A stretch of DNA of 64,000 nucleotides from CAWBOY01 sp963790585 (GCA_963790585.1 CAWBOY010000002.1:186001-250000), one strand, 5' to 3'; positions 36,314-48,060 are shown, counted from the first letter of the stretch. Made by a program: numbers and translations. Notes: generated by a model from the letters alone, not told the origin.

Positions 36314-37297
36314 TTATTTCCTTACCAACCCTCTTGCCCACCCCGCCTGACGCTGCAAAACGCCGCGCGTAGCGGCATCGACGAGCGTTGGCCGCCACGA
36401 GGCCAATAAACTCGGATCCGTAATCAACACGCCGCTGTCCGGTTCAAATTCGACGACCCAGCTACCTTGCTTATCGCGGCCGAGCCAGCGGAGGCGCGCT
36501 CCGAAGATCATGCGTTGCGTTTCCGTGAGCGGCAGCATTTTCAACAATTGAAGCTCTTCTAAGGCGACGCGTGCTGTCTCGCCGCCGGCTTCGACGACGT
36601 GAAACGGCAGCTCGGGCAGACCGGCGTTGCCGAGCCGTAGCTCGCCGTCGAAAAGGATCGATCGGCCGAGGTAGTCACGCTCAAAGTGGCGCTGCCATTC
36701 CTCCGATCGCGTCGCCATCGCTTGGCGCAAGATCTCGCCGAGGGACTCGACCAGCAAGCGATCCAATAGTTCGGCCTCGGCCAATAGCTCGTCGAGCCGA
36801 CGATTGTCTTCAGGCGATAGGATTCCAGGCCCACGGGCCCGCTCGCGCGCCGCGCTGCGCAACTCATCGAGGGCCTTATGAAAGCTGCCTTCTTCGAGAG
36901 CGCGGCTTCCTTGATCCCAGTGAGCCTTCAATTGCGCTGGTGAGGCCTTTCGGCTGAGCGTGCCGAGCAATTGCCAGAGGAGTAACAATAATACGACAAG
37001 CGTTGCCGCGCCGGTGATCAGCGGCAATTTCCAGGTATTGATAAACGTGGGAATGTGCGAGTGCCAACCCGCCGCGTCCTCGGCGTGAGGCAACCGCTGG
37101 GGCGTGTCAAGGTAAGGACTATGGGCCAATATAAAGACAGGTTTGCTACAGGAAGGACAGTATAAGACTTGATAACGCGGGCCGCGCGTACCTTGTAAGA
37201 GATGATCGCACGAACAATGAACATGAAAAGGATCCGAGGCAGATCGGCGTTTCGAGGCGAACCATCCGGAATTTAGCTTTTTCCGCGGATCGTTCAT
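36314..37297 (-). CDS. zinc-ribbon membrane protein, unknown
   Basis: A 327-residue protein. Residues 25-55 hold a zinc ribbon (HVHCSCDHLLQG ... VLYCPSCSKPVF). A membrane helix follows at about 92-112 (PLITGAATLVVLLLLLWQLL), then a charged helical region (KALDELRSAARERARGPGIL) and a C-terminal domain with ILFDGELRLGNAGLPELPF. The N-terminal half should be cytoplasmic. This zinc-ribbon plus membrane-helix layout recurs at 57165-58244. No function is assigned. It lies downstream of the SRP RNA gene, same strand, with a 53-base gap. Confidence 0.75.
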   Translation of the reverse strand: MNDPRKKLNSGWFASKRRSASDPFHVHCSCDHLLQGTRGPRYQVLYCPSCSKPVFILAHSPYLDTPQRLPHAEDAAGWHSHIPTFINTWKLPLITGAATLVVLLLLLWQLLGTLSRKASPAQLKAHWDQGSRALEEGSFHKALDELRSAARERARGPGILSPEDNRRLDELLAEAELLDRLLVESLGEILRQAMATRSEEWQRHFERDYLGRSILFDGELRLGNAGLPELPFHVVEAGGETARVALEELQLLKMLPLTETQRMIFGARLRWLGRDKQGSWVVEFEPDSGVLITDPSLLASWRPTLVDAATRGVLQRQAGWARGLVRK

Positions 37298-37350
37298 GGG
37301 GTCCTCTCAGACGACCGCCTCCTTTCGATGAAGTGTCAAAAAACGTGTTC

Positions 37351-37473
37351 GCGGCGGGAAGCCGGAAGAGGCGAATCCACGCCACTCGGTCCAGTACGTA
37401 TGGCTGCTCCCGTCAGGGCCTGACCAGGTTGGCACCTTTCCTCTGGGTGGGGCCCCTCCCGGCTTCTCGCCGC
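37351..37473 (-). ncRNA. ffs: signal recognition particle RNA, small bacterial type
   Basis: On the minus strand the conserved SRP domain IV is clear: GGTGCCAACCTGGTCAGG, then the GGGAGCAGCC asymmetric loop strand. The long closing helix pairs the 5' end (GCGGCGAGAAGCCGG) with the 3' end (CCGGCTTCCCGCCGC), giving one hairpin of about 123 nt like E. coli 4.5S RNA. A T6 tract follows the 3' end and would terminate transcription. The tetraloop reads GGCC-CTGA rather than the usual GGAA type, so the exact tip should be checked. The RNA binds Ffh for co-translational targeting. Confidence 0.88.
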
Positions 37474-37486
37474 GATCCACGTGTCT

Positions 37487-38401
37487 TTATCGTTTTTCCT
37501 GAATCGTCACCTTCGTCATGACTATCGGTTTGAGCGGCCGGCGAACGGAGCTTGCCTCGTCCTCAATATAGGATTGCGATCCTATCTTACGCACGATGTC
37601 CAGTCCACGTGTCACTTTTCCGAAAATCGTCGAGTTATCGTCGAGATACGGAGCCGAACTCAAATTAATATAGAACCTTGTTGCCGCCGTGTCTGCCTCT
37701 TCGAGACGAACGGCGCCGACGACGCCTTCCTCATGCGTCAGTTTATTGGCCCGCGCGTTAAACTCCGGCTTGAGCCAGTAACCGATGCTGCCCGAGCCGG
37801 TCTCGCCCGTTCCGAGTGGGCAGCCGGCCCATACTTGATCTAGACGCCGAACATTGCCATTCTCGTCTTTGGCCTCATCATGAAACAGACCGTCGAAGAA
37901 TAAACCGTCGTAATAACCAGCCCGAGCGAGGGCAATAAAGTTACGCACATGGTTCGGCGCTGTCTCCGGCAAGAGTGTAATCTCGATCGGTCCGACGCTG
38001 GTCTCGATCGTGGCGACATAGTCAATTTTCTTGCCGTCATTGCTGAGGAACAGGATACTGTCCCACTGCCGTTGAACTTCGGTATATATTTTGTAGACGG
38101 CCTTCTTTGTCACCATCTCATCGGGCGGCCGATTGGCGTCCGCCGGCGGATCGTCGGCTCGCGTCGCCTGGGCAAATGTTTGGTGCAATGGATCGCTCGG
38201 CGCTTCAGGCGCCGTGGCCACGACCGGGACTGTATCGCCGGTAGGCGCGGTCTCGGAGGCAGTCCGCGGGCTGGACGTGTCAGCGGCGGGTTGCGCCGTC
38301 GTTGGCGAGGAGCCGCCGCAGCCGACGGTTCCGAGCATGATCGCGACAGCCGAGACGGAAAACCAAACGGCTCGCCCTGATTTCCTAGCCCACCGTGCCA
38401 T
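37487..38401 (-). CDS. cyclophilin-type peptidyl-prolyl isomerase lipoprotein
   Basis: A 304-residue protein with a lipoprotein signal (MARWARKSGRAVWFSVSAVA, lipobox LGTVGC, Cys28), a Pro/Ala/Thr-rich linker to about residue 95, and a cyclophilin domain: ETSVGPIEITLLPETAPNHV, NFIALARAGYYDGLFFDGLF, and late TRFYINLSSAPYLDDNSTIF. The catalytic Arg region is altered relative to model cyclophilins (FDGLFHDE in place of FHRV). GGAGGCTCGACG before the ATG at 38401 sets the start. It probably works on exported proteins at the periplasmic face. Confidence 0.87.
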   Translation of the reverse strand: MARWARKSGRAVWFSVSAVAIMLGTVGCGGSSPTTAQPAADTSSPRTASETAPTGDTVPVVATAPEAPSDPLHQTFAQATRADDPPADANRPPDEMVTKKAVYKIYTEVQRQWDSILFLSNDGKKIDYVATIETSVGPIEITLLPETAPNHVRNFIALARAGYYDGLFFDGLFHDEAKDENGNVRRLDQVWAGCPLGTGETGSGSIGYWLKPEFNARANKLTHEEGVVGAVRLEEADTAATRFYINLSSAPYLDDNSTIFGKVTRGLDIVRKIGSQSYIEDEASSVRRPLKPIVMTKVTIQEKR

Positions 38402-38520
38402 CGTCGAGCCTCCTTGCCGAACAAGATCGCTGAGACAATCCGAGACGCGGACCATAGTCGAAGGCCGCAGTGATAGTCAATTGGGATTGCCTGCTTACAA
38501 ACGACGCTGAGGTAGCCAAG

Positions 38521-39482
38521 ATGCCGGATCCGCTTTATGTTCTCGGCGCCCTAGCCGCAGCGGCTCTTATCGCCGCGGCGATCATGCTCGTCTGTGGTTT
38601 GCCCTGGCGACAGCCGCATCCCATTCTCGTATCAGGCGGGTGGGTGATCAGCCAAGGTGCCGCCTTTTATCTCGGCTGGTATTTGCTCGGTGGTCTGGTC
38701 TTGGACGCTTGGCCAAAGTGGCCGCCGACTGATAACGAGGGACGATTTTTTTACCTTTTGCTGCCGGCGGTAATCGGCGTCGAACTCTTCGGCGCGCTGG
38801 GCCGCGCATGTTTTGGATCGCCTGGCCTTTACGGGCCGTGATTGCGTTCGGTGCTGCCCGGGTGCTGCTTCATGGGACTGTTTACTTGAGTAATTCGGAG
38901 CCTCCTGACGAGGAAGCTTGGACGCCGATGCAGATATGGCTGATCCTGGGCGCCTTGGGGTTCTCTGTCTTTGTCGTATGGGCTTTGCTCACGTTCTTGA
39001 CATCGCGCGTGCCGAGTCGATCGATCCCGGTTGCATTGGCCCTGACCTGTGCGGGAGCGGGCGCGGTGATGATTAACTCCGGCTACGCGACCGGCGGACC
39101 GATGGGGCTGACTTTATCCGCGGGACTTATCGGAGCCGTCGTCGCGTCACTGCTGGTTCGTGGTCGATTGAATCTTTCCGCGAGCCTCGGCGTGCCCTTG
39201 ATAGCGCTGTTCGCACTACTGGTGAGCGGCCGATTTTTCGCGGAGCTGACGACGACTAACGCAATCCTTTTGTTTTTCGCGCCACTTCTCTGCTGGTTGC
39301 CGGCGCTAACTCCGTGGCAGTGGTCCAAGCCGTTCTTGGCGAGTTGCTTGCGGTTGGCACTGGTCGCCGTGCCGGTCGTGGTCGCCGGCATATTAGTCCT
39401 TCAAGCCGCCGCTGCTAAGAATCGAAGCACAACGGACGCAAACTCCGATGGCGTCGACGAGTATTCGACTTATAAACGCTGA
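38521..39482 (+). CDS. polytopic membrane protein, unknown (frameshifted in this sequence)
   Basis: Starts at ATG 38521 with a hydrophobic N-terminus (MPDPLYVLGALAAAALIAAA). A single-base loss at about 38815, in a GCCGCGCATG stretch, breaks the frame; it continues FWIAWPLRAVIAFGAARVLL and on through eight or nine further hydrophobic segments to DEYSTYKR. Repaired length is about 320 residues. No motif identifies a transporter or enzyme. The gene diverges from the cyclophilin gene. Confidence 0.72.
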
Positions 39483-39512
39483 ATTGTGGCCTAAGCACAC
39501 ATCACACTGGCG

Positions 39513-40596
39513 CTATTCCGTTACCAGCGGTCGAAGTCGAAATGTGTCGACAAAGCGTGGCAGGTAGCCCTTTTCGAAGCGATCGTCCATGGCATAGCCG
39601 AACACTTCCATGAAGTCTTGCGGCAAGGATTGAACCTCGCGAAGGTGTTCCGCGGTCAGGACGGTCTTATGTCCGTTGATCGTGCCTTTGCGAAAAGTGG
39701 CGCTGCGGTCCGTATAGGTTCGGTTGCCATATTTCAGGGGCGAGCCGGGCACCTGGAGCTTTAGTTGCAGCGACCAGATCGCTCGGCCCTGCGCGGCATC
39801 CGAGCCGTCGCCGACGTCGCCCACAAATTCCTCATAGCACAGCGGGATGACGTTTTTTAACCGGGGCCAAGGAGCGTGCCAATTCATCCGCTCGCGGAGC
39901 GAGGGCAACATCGCGTCACCGCGAATCAGACGGAGACAGCGTTCGTCGATTGACATGTCTTGGTAATAATGGGCGAGCGCGGTTTTGTCTTTTTTGACGT
40001 AGTAAAAGGCCTCGGAGACGACGACGTCGAGAGGATTTCTGTAGACGAAAAGGGTGGGCGTCGAGAAAAACGCATGACCGCTGCCGCCGCGCGGGCTATT
40101 GTCCAATTCGCGGAAGAAGTCTTTAGCCGGAATATGGCTATGCTCGCGCCAGAAAATAATAATGACCCGGCGTGAAGTGGCCCTGAAACGTTCCGCCAGG
40201 AGCAAGGCCGAATTCATAAAGCAGGTGAAACAGAAAATGAACGCCTGCCTTGGGTATGCTCACGACGAAAATGGGACGCAGCGTGATATGCCGATCCGTC
40301 AGCGGCGCCACAATTGTCACGGGGGCGTCAAGATAGCGAACTAGCTCGGCATCGAGTTCACGACCGGTGATCGGCGGAATGATCACGCCGTCGAGGAGCG
40401 AGCCGGTAACGTGGCCGCGGTAGAGATTGATCGCGACGCCGAAGCGCTCGGACAGTCGCTCGGCGAGGCCGTTGTCGAAAGGGTGCAGCAGAAACGAACG
40501 CCGGCCGCGCTCGAGCAGACGCTCGACTGCTTCTTCATATCCATCGGGCCGGACGAAGGTCAGTTCGGCGCGGCGCCAGTCTACTAATTGAGTCAT
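39513..40596 (-). CDS. sulfotransferase with extra N-terminal domain (frameshifted in this sequence)
   Basis: Residues from about 110 are a sulfotransferase: the PAPS 5'-phosphosulfate loop VVSIPKAGVHFLFHLLYEFG and, after the break, the 3'-phosphate-binding strand TLFVYRNPLDVVVSEAFYYV, plus RSATFRKGTINGHK and a C-terminal EVFGYAMDDRFEKGY. The first 110 residues (RRAELTFVRPDGYEEAVERL, VAINLYRGHVTGSLLDGVII) are not part of that fold and are unassigned. The break at about 40146 fits loss of GC from GCGCGC (repaired FLAREHSHIPAKDFFRELDN). About 361 residues in total. ATG 40596 is chosen; the long extension to 41133 is a shadow of fabI. Confidence 0.78.
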
Positions 40597-40775
40597 GAAA
40601 GCCAAAACCCCGTTGCGCAAGAGCGCAGCTTCCTGCCGAGGATAAGTTCGCTCGGAGGTTGGTCGAAAACGGAGCGGCTCGGACGGGGAGCGGGGTACGA
40701 AGGCCCGGGAAGCGGGAGGGAAAAGGGGCCAACCTAGCGGCAGCGAGGAAGGCGGCCCGGGACGGACGCCGGCCC

Positions 40776-41660
40776 TTACACCCCCATCACATGGTAGCCG
40801 CAATCGACGTAGAGAATCTGGCCGGTAATTCCCGACGCCAGAGGGCTGCAGAGGAAGGCGGCGGCATTGGCGACCTCCTCCGCGGTAATGCCGCGTGGGA
40901 GAGGGGAGCGCTGTGCGGCATAATCGATCATGTGTTGAATGTCGCCGATGGCGCTGGCGGCACGCGACGCATAGGGACCGGCGGAAATCAGGTTCACGCG
41001 GATATTCTTTTTGCCGAGGTTGTGCGCGAGCTGTTTCGCGTCGATCTGCAGGGCAGCTTTTGCTGTCGACATGCCGCCGCCATAATGCGGCACGACGCGG
41101 TCGCCACCCAGATAGGTAAGGGCGACAGCACATGCTCCGTCCGGGCGATTTTCCATCAGCGGCTCGGCCGCTCTCAAAAGCGCGGTCAACGAATAGGAAC
41201 TCACGCTCAATGCCGTCATATAAGCGGCCCGGCTGGTGTTGAGCGCGGAATTTCTGATCTCGGGACTGAACGCGACGCTATGAATGAGAATGTCCACGCT
41301 GCCACAGAGCGCCTTGACCGTTTCCAACATGCCGGAGATTGAATAATCACTATTGAGCCGCGTATAGCGGCGATCGTCTCGTATGCCAGCCGGCACATCC
41401 GCCATCGTGTCGTAACTGACATCGCAAGGGATAACCTTTTCGACCTTCAATTCGCCGGCGCCGTAGGGAAGAACGCGGTATTCGGCGTCCGCGGCCCGAT
41501 CGAGAATACTCTGAACAATCGAGGTCATCCGCGGGTGGACGGCGAAGATGAGACGAGCGCCGGCCGCCTGGAGAAACTTGGCGATATACCAGGCGAAGCT
41601 GATGTTATCCCCGACCCCAGTCACCAGAGCTACTTTACCAGACAGATCCAGAGGGATCAT
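40776..41660 (-). CDS. fabI: enoyl-[acyl-carrier-protein] reductase (NADH)
   Basis: A 294-residue short-chain dehydrogenase-type FabI, which reduces enoyl-ACP in type II fatty acid synthesis. The variant nucleotide-binding motif GVGDNISFAWYIAKFLQAAG, ILIHSVAFSPEIRNSAL, and the catalytic pair in YGGGMSTAKAAL (Tyr-x6-Lys) are all present, followed by SAGPYASRAASAI and the C-terminal ITGQILYVDCGYHVMG. The insertions relative to E. coli FabI resemble the plant/chlamydial form. GAGGATTTCC precedes the ATG. Target family of triclosan. Confidence 0.94.
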   Translation of the reverse strand: MIPLDLSGKVALVTGVGDNISFAWYIAKFLQAAGARLIFAVHPRMTSIVQSILDRAADAEYRVLPYGAGELKVEKVIPCDVSYDTMADVPAGIRDDRRYTRLNSDYSISGMLETVKALCGSVDILIHSVAFSPEIRNSALNTSRAAYMTALSVSSYSLTALLRAAEPLMENRPDGACAVALTYLGGDRVVPHYGGGMSTAKAALQIDAKQLAHNLGKKNIRVNLISAGPYASRAASAIGDIQHMIDYAAQRSPLPRGITAEEVANAAAFLCSPLASGITGQILYVDCGYHVMGV

Positions 41661-41897
41661 GGAAATCCTCGCGAAGCGGAGTTCAGCCAGGCCAGAGAGT
41701 GCCTATCTGACAATGAGACTCCAATTTATGCAGATACGTTAAATCGGGCAAGATGAGATTGAGACGACAAGAATCCCGCGAAGGCACGGCATGCGCTCTC
41801 GCTCTCGGCGCTTTTCCGTCTATAACTATCAACAGAGGGGCGCCATCGGGACGCAATCGCCTCTCTGTTAAGGACGTGACCTCGAAAGGTTCGATTG

Positions 41898-42617
41898 ATG
41901 AATATGCTGTTGCAGCCGGTTCGTTCCTCGCTTGGCAGCAAGTATGCCATGGCGATCACCGGTGTGCTCTTGATCGGATTCGTGCTCGCGCACATGGCGG
42001 GCAATCTGCTCATCTTTCTCGGCACGGACGCCCTCAACGCCTATGCCAAGCATCTCGAAGACTTCGGCATGTTGTTGTGGGTCGCGCGCCTGAGCCTGCT
42101 TCTGATCTTTGCAACTCACATTGCGCTCGGCCTGCGGCTTTCCTATTGGAAGAAATACGCGCGACCGATTCCCTACCAATACGAAGACACGGTGCAGGCT
42201 AGCTGGGCGTCGCGGCACATGCTGCTGACGGGGCTGGTTATCTTCGCCTTTGTGATCTATCACCTGCTGCACTTCAGCTTTGGGCTGACCGATCCTGACA
42301 ATTTCAAGGGCTCCCATAGTTACCGTTTAGAAGAGTATTCGCGCCCGGTCCACGACGTCGCCTTCATGGTGATTCATGGTTTCCAGCAGCCTATCGTCGC
42401 TCTCAGCTATATTCTCGCGCAGGTCTTTTTATTCCTGCATTTGTGGCACGGGGGCGGCAGCTGGTTTCAGTCGCTCGGCTGGAATACCAAGGCCAGCAAC
42501 AAGATAACGTCCGCTATTGGGCCGATCATCGCCACGGTCGTCCTGATCGGCAACTGTTCGATACCTTTGGCGATTCTCACGAAAGTCATCGTCTACACAC
42601 CCGCCCTTGCGCACTGA
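41898..42617 (+). CDS. sdhC: succinate dehydrogenase cytochrome b558 subunit
   Basis: A 239-residue five-helix cytochrome b of the fumarate reductase/SdhC b558 type that anchors the complex and carries heme and the quinone site. Conserved His residues lie in FVLAHMAGNLLIFLG, LLLIFATHIALGLRLSYWKK and IYHLLHFSFG, with VAFMVIHGFQQPIVALSYIL and LWHGGGSWFQSLGW later. It is the first gene of sdhCAB; the stop is 13 bases before the sdhA ATG. The ATG at 41898 follows AAAGG. Confidence 0.93.
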   Translation: MNMLLQPVRSSLGSKYAMAITGVLLIGFVLAHMAGNLLIFLGTDALNAYAKHLEDFGMLLWVARLSLLLIFATHIALGLRLSYWKKYARPIPYQYEDTVQASWASRHMLLTGLVIFAFVIYHLLHFSFGLTDPDNFKGSHSYRLEEYSRPVHDVAFMVIHGFQQPIVALSYILAQVFLFLHLWHGGGSWFQSLGWNTKASNKITSAIGPIIATVVLIGNCSIPLAILTKVIVYTPALAH

Positions 42618-42630
42618 GAGGCACCGTTCC

Positions 42631-44543
<1,913 letters not shown>

Positions 44544-44585
44544 GTAAACAACAGCTTCAAGTGACGACGAGGAGCAACGCGTCGA

Positions 44586-45332
44586 ATGAATCTCACTCTC
44601 CATGTCTGGCGCCAAAAGAACGGCGCGAGCCGGGGCGCATGGTCGAGTACACCGCGCACGGACGTCATGCCGGATATGTCCTTTCTGGAAATGTTGGACG
44701 AAGTCAATCGCGAGCTGATCGCCAAAGGCGAGGAGCCGATTGCCTTCGACCACGATTGCCGTGAGGGGATCTGCGGCACCTGTTCGTTGATGATTAACGG
44801 CCGGGCTCATGGACCTGAACGCGGCACGACCAGTTGCCAGGTTTACATGCGGCTTTACAAGGATGGCGACCACATTTACATCGAACCTTGGCGCGCCCGT
44901 GCCTTCCCGGTCGTGAAAGATCTCGTCGTCGATCGCAGCGCCTTCGATCGGATCATTCAGAAAGGCGGCTTCGTCTCGGTAAATACCGGCGGTGCGCCGG
45001 ATGGCAATTGCCTGCCGATACCGAAGCCGAACTCGGAAAAAGCGATGGACGCCGCCGCTTGCATCGGCTGCGGCGCCTGTGTCGCGGCCTGCAAAAACGC
45101 CTCGGCCATGCTCTTCGTCGCGGCTAAGGTCAGCCATTTGTCGTTGCTGCCTCAGGGCGAAGCCGAGCGCAATACTCGCGTCCGCAATATGGTCACGAAA
45201 ATGGACGATGAAGGCTTCGGTAGCTGCACCAACTACTACGAATGCGAAGCCGCCTGCCCCAAGAACATCAGCGTCGAATTCATCGCCAAGATGAACCGTG
45301 AATACCTGGTAGCGAGCGCTGGAAAATCGTAA
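44586..45332 (+). CDS. sdhB: succinate dehydrogenase iron-sulfur subunit
   Basis: A 248-residue electron-transfer subunit. The [2Fe-2S] site is CREGICGTCSLMINGRAHGP with a later Cys in TSCQVYM. The [4Fe-4S]/[3Fe-4S] sites are CIGCGACVAACKNAS and SCTNYYECEAACPKN. It ends the sdhCAB operon, 42 bases after sdhA. The TTT-free downstream region has no terminator; a tandem hairpin array begins about 55 bases after the stop. Confidence 0.95.
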   Translation: MNLTLHVWRQKNGASRGAWSSTPRTDVMPDMSFLEMLDEVNRELIAKGEEPIAFDHDCREGICGTCSLMINGRAHGPERGTTSCQVYMRLYKDGDHIYIEPWRARAFPVVKDLVVDRSAFDRIIQKGGFVSVNTGGAPDGNCLPIPKPNSEKAMDAAACIGCGACVAACKNASAMLFVAAKVSHLSLLPQGEAERNTRVRNMVTKMDDEGFGSCTNYYECEAACPKNISVEFIAKMNREYLVASAGKS

Positions 45333-45385
45333 AGTCTCCCGCGGCGACGTCCGAGCCTAAAGCGAGAGCGAACAGCCATTGAAGT

Positions 45386-45840
45386 AGACGCGGCATCTTG
45401 CCGCGTTATTGACGTTGCGCGCGATAAACGCGAAATCAACCAAACTAAGTCAAACAACGCGGCAAGATGCCGCGTCTACTTCGGTGGACGCGAAATCAAC
45501 CAAGCTAAGTCAAACAACGCGGCAAGATGCCGCGTCTACTTCGGTGGACGCGAAATCAACCAAGCTAAGTCAAACAACGCGGCAAGATGCCGCGTTTACT
45601 TCGGTGGACGCGAAATCAACCAAACTAAGTCAAACAACGCGGCAAGATGCCGCGTCTACTTCGGTGGACGCGAAATCAACCAAGCTAAGTCAAACAACGC
45701 GGCAAGATGCCGCGTCTACTTCGGTGGACGCGAAATCAACCAAGCTAAGTCAAACAACGCGGCAAGATGCCGCGTCTACTTCGGTGGACGTGAAATCAAC
45801 CAAGCTAAGTCAAACAACGCGGCAAGATGCCGCGTCTACA
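45386..45840 (+). repeat. 60-bp tandem hairpin array, seven copies
   Basis: Seven consecutive 60-base units from 45429, nearly identical, each with ACGCGGCAAGATGCCGCGT (perfect GCGGCA/TGCCGC hairpin) plus an A/C-rich spacer with AAATCAACCAA. The array is preceded at 45386-45410 by one unit core in inverted orientation. Units differ only at single sites (AAACTAAG or AAGCTAAG, one T for C in the hairpin flank, one GTG for GCG). The period is exactly 60, so a frame stays open by chance through the array. It separates sdhB from the converging oxidase gene. Confidence 0.95.
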
Positions 45841-45850
45841 TAGTCTTCAC

Positions 45851-47006
45851 TTACACTTCAGGCGCGGAAGTCGGCGTGAAAAAGCGTGATCGTCGGAACA
45901 TCTCGATGGGCCAAGTTGTCGATCCTTTTTCCACGAGATCGGCCAACACTTCGCCGATGATCGGCGCGAACTTGAAGCCGTGGCCAGAGAATCCGGCTGC
46001 GTAAAAGACATTGGAATGATTAGGATGGACGTCCATCAAAAAATGCCGGTCAGGCGTCAGCGTATAGATACAAACCGAGGCACGACCGAGCGCTCCGTTG
46101 GCCATCGGAAGACGCCGCGCAAGATAGCGGCGGACCGACTCTTCGTCCGCTGGACCGGGCGTCCGATCGATGTCCTCGGGGCTATCTAACTCAGGCGCAC
46201 CATAGTGCCGGGCGATCTTGACGCCGGCGTGGTCGATCATCGGTAGGCCATAGAAGTAGCCAGAATCTTCGTCTGCAATAAAGATCGGAAAACGGTCTCT
46301 TCGGAACGCGGCCACGTCATTGGGTTGGAACCAATGCACCGTCTGCCTCATCACTCTCAAGCTTACGCCTGGTTGACCTAGCAGCAGCGCCAGCCCACGG
46401 GCCTGCTGTCAAAACGAGGCGCGCGGCATGGTAACGCCTACACGACGTATCGACCTCTATGCCAAGTCCGGAGGCCTGCCAGACACGGACCGGCTCCTCG
46501 TAGCGGATCTGAGCTCCAAACCGCTGCGCCGCGGTGACAAAAGCGGCGACGCTGTTCTCTACCGCTAAAAAACCGGCGCCGTGCTCCACAACACCGACCT
46601 GATCGGTGTCGATCTTGAACATCGGATAGCGTTGTCGAATCTGCTCCGCCGATAGCGAATCCACGGCGAGAGAATGTTCCCGTGCCGAGCGCAATACGCC
46701 GCTAACTAGTTCACTCTCCGGTCGGCCCAGACTCAGGCAAGGGCAAGTCGTCAACAGGTGTAAGCCTTGCTCTTGCTCCAATTCGTACCAGCCCTCATAA
46801 GCGCGGCGCAGCAACGGCACGTAGTCGGGATGCTCGAAATAGGCTTGGCGGATGATCCGCGTCCCGCCATGCGAGCTGCCGCGATCATGCCCGGCGGCGG
46901 ATTGCTCAAGGGCCAGCACATTCCAGCCACGCTTGGCGAGGTGATACGCTGCCGAGGAACCCATAACGCCGAGGCCGACGATGATTACGTCGTATGCGGT
47001 GGTCAT
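45851..47006 (-). CDS. FAD-dependent amine oxidase, sarcosine/N-methyltryptophan oxidase-like (frameshifted)
   Basis: The N-terminal FAD fold is clear (YDVIIVGLGVMGSSAAYHLA, then SSHGGTRIIRQAYFEHPDYV, which holds the substrate-site pattern of monomeric sarcosine oxidases). After a break at about 46390 the frame continues LLLGQPGVSLRVMRQTVHWF, then YFYGLPMIDHAGVKIARHYG and the C-terminal GFSGHGFKFAPIIGEVLADL. The repair needs two restored bases (GC) or one removed. Length is about 385 residues, as in MSOX/MTOX. The enzyme oxidises N-methyl amino acids to formaldehyde and H2O2; covalent FAD is usual. Substrate is not determined. Confidence 0.87.
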
Positions 47007-47162
47007 TGGTTAACCTGCTTTTAGTGGCGCGCTCGGCCTTGCCAATGTGATATCCGGAATTACCACAAAGTGCCCCATACTCTTGCGACGCCTCGCCGGA
47101 TAACGTAACTTGGAACGGACCCTTTGGCACCCTGTCCATTGAGCTATATGGGAGTCGAACCT

Positions 47163-48052
47163 ATGCCGTCGCTGAATGCATGCCGGTCTGCTTGGGGTGC
47201 CGCGGTTTTAAGCGGTGTTATCGTGGCGGCTACTATGGCGGCCGCGCGGTCGGCGCCGACCAAGGCCGAAGCGGCGGCCTCGTCTGCCGAAAAAATCCGT
47301 AAGCAGATGGACCAAATCATCTCGGTCGATATCGACGGGCAAAGCCTGCAACTCGCCATCAATCAACTCCGCGAGCAAACGAAGATCAACTTCGTCGTCG
47401 ACAAAATGATGATCGCGCAAATGGGCATTGATGTCGATCAGATGGAGGTCAGGTTAAAGCTGAAAGATGTGAAACTCAAGTCCGTCTTGCGCTCGCTTCT
47501 GACGCAATACAACCTCAGCTATGGCATAGTCGACGATACGGTAGTCGTCGCGACCGAGGAGGCCGTTTCCGCGCGGCAAATGCGACAGCGCGTGTCAATC
47601 GATCTCGATAAGACGGAATTTTCCAAAGCTCTCAAGCAACTGGCGCAGAAACAGCCACGAATCTGGTGATCAACTCGCGCGTCGCCAAGGATGCGGCGGG
47701 AATGATCACTTTGCAACTGGAGGATGTGCCGCTCGAGACGGCCGTCCGGATCATGGCGGAGTCGGTCAATCTAAGGCCGGTCCGCGTTGGCAATGTACTC
47801 TTTGTTTGCAGTAAGACGATAGCCACGGAACTCAAAGGCGACCCCGACATCAATCCGCAGCCCGTTGGACCGCGTATGACGCCAGACGGCTTGATGATGG
47901 GCCCTGGCGCAGCCGTGGGCGGTTTCATTGGCGGCGGTCCTGGCGGACCGGTTCCGGCGATCGCACCGCCCGCCCTCGCGCCGAAGATCGAAGACAGTAA
48001 ACCGATTCCAGCGGATAAGGCAGACAAGACCGACCCGAAAAAGGATGGATGA
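47163..48052 (+). CDS. secreted STN-domain protein (secretin/TonB short N-terminal domain), frameshifted
   Basis: After a signal peptide (residues 1-30, ...AATMAAARSAP) comes a coiled segment and an STN-type domain: VDIDGQSLQLAINQLREQTK, VRLKLKDVKLKSVLRSLLTQ, YNLSYGIVDDTVVVATEEAV. After a 1-base loss at about 47648 a second similar unit follows (NLVINSRVAKDAAGMITLQL, EDVPLETAVRIMAESVNLRP, VRVGNVLFVC), then a Gly/Pro-rich tail. No secretin barrel is present. Two STN units without a barrel suggests a periplasmic scaffold. ATG 47163 with GGGAG upstream is preferred to 47148. Repaired length is about 296 residues. Confidence 0.72.
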
Positions 48053-48060
48053 CATGCGTT

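Noticed and set aside
37381..37480. TPP-like or other riboswitch in the leader of the gene at 36314-37297
   Set aside because: The conserved segments match SRP RNA domain IV and a closed long hairpin, not a riboswitch.
40597..41133. N-terminal extension of the sulfotransferase frame
   Set aside because: It overlaps fabI on the same strand in another frame and is Arg/Pro/Ser-rich noise; the start is placed at 40596.
45386..45840. Possible CRISPR array
   Set aside because: The whole 60-base unit is repeated, with no variable spacers, and no cas genes are near.
45409..45843. Open frame of 144 codons through the tandem array, a protein of seven 20-residue repeats
   Set aside because: The frame is open only because the unit length is a multiple of 3 and contains no stop; there is no ribosome site and no recognisable domain.
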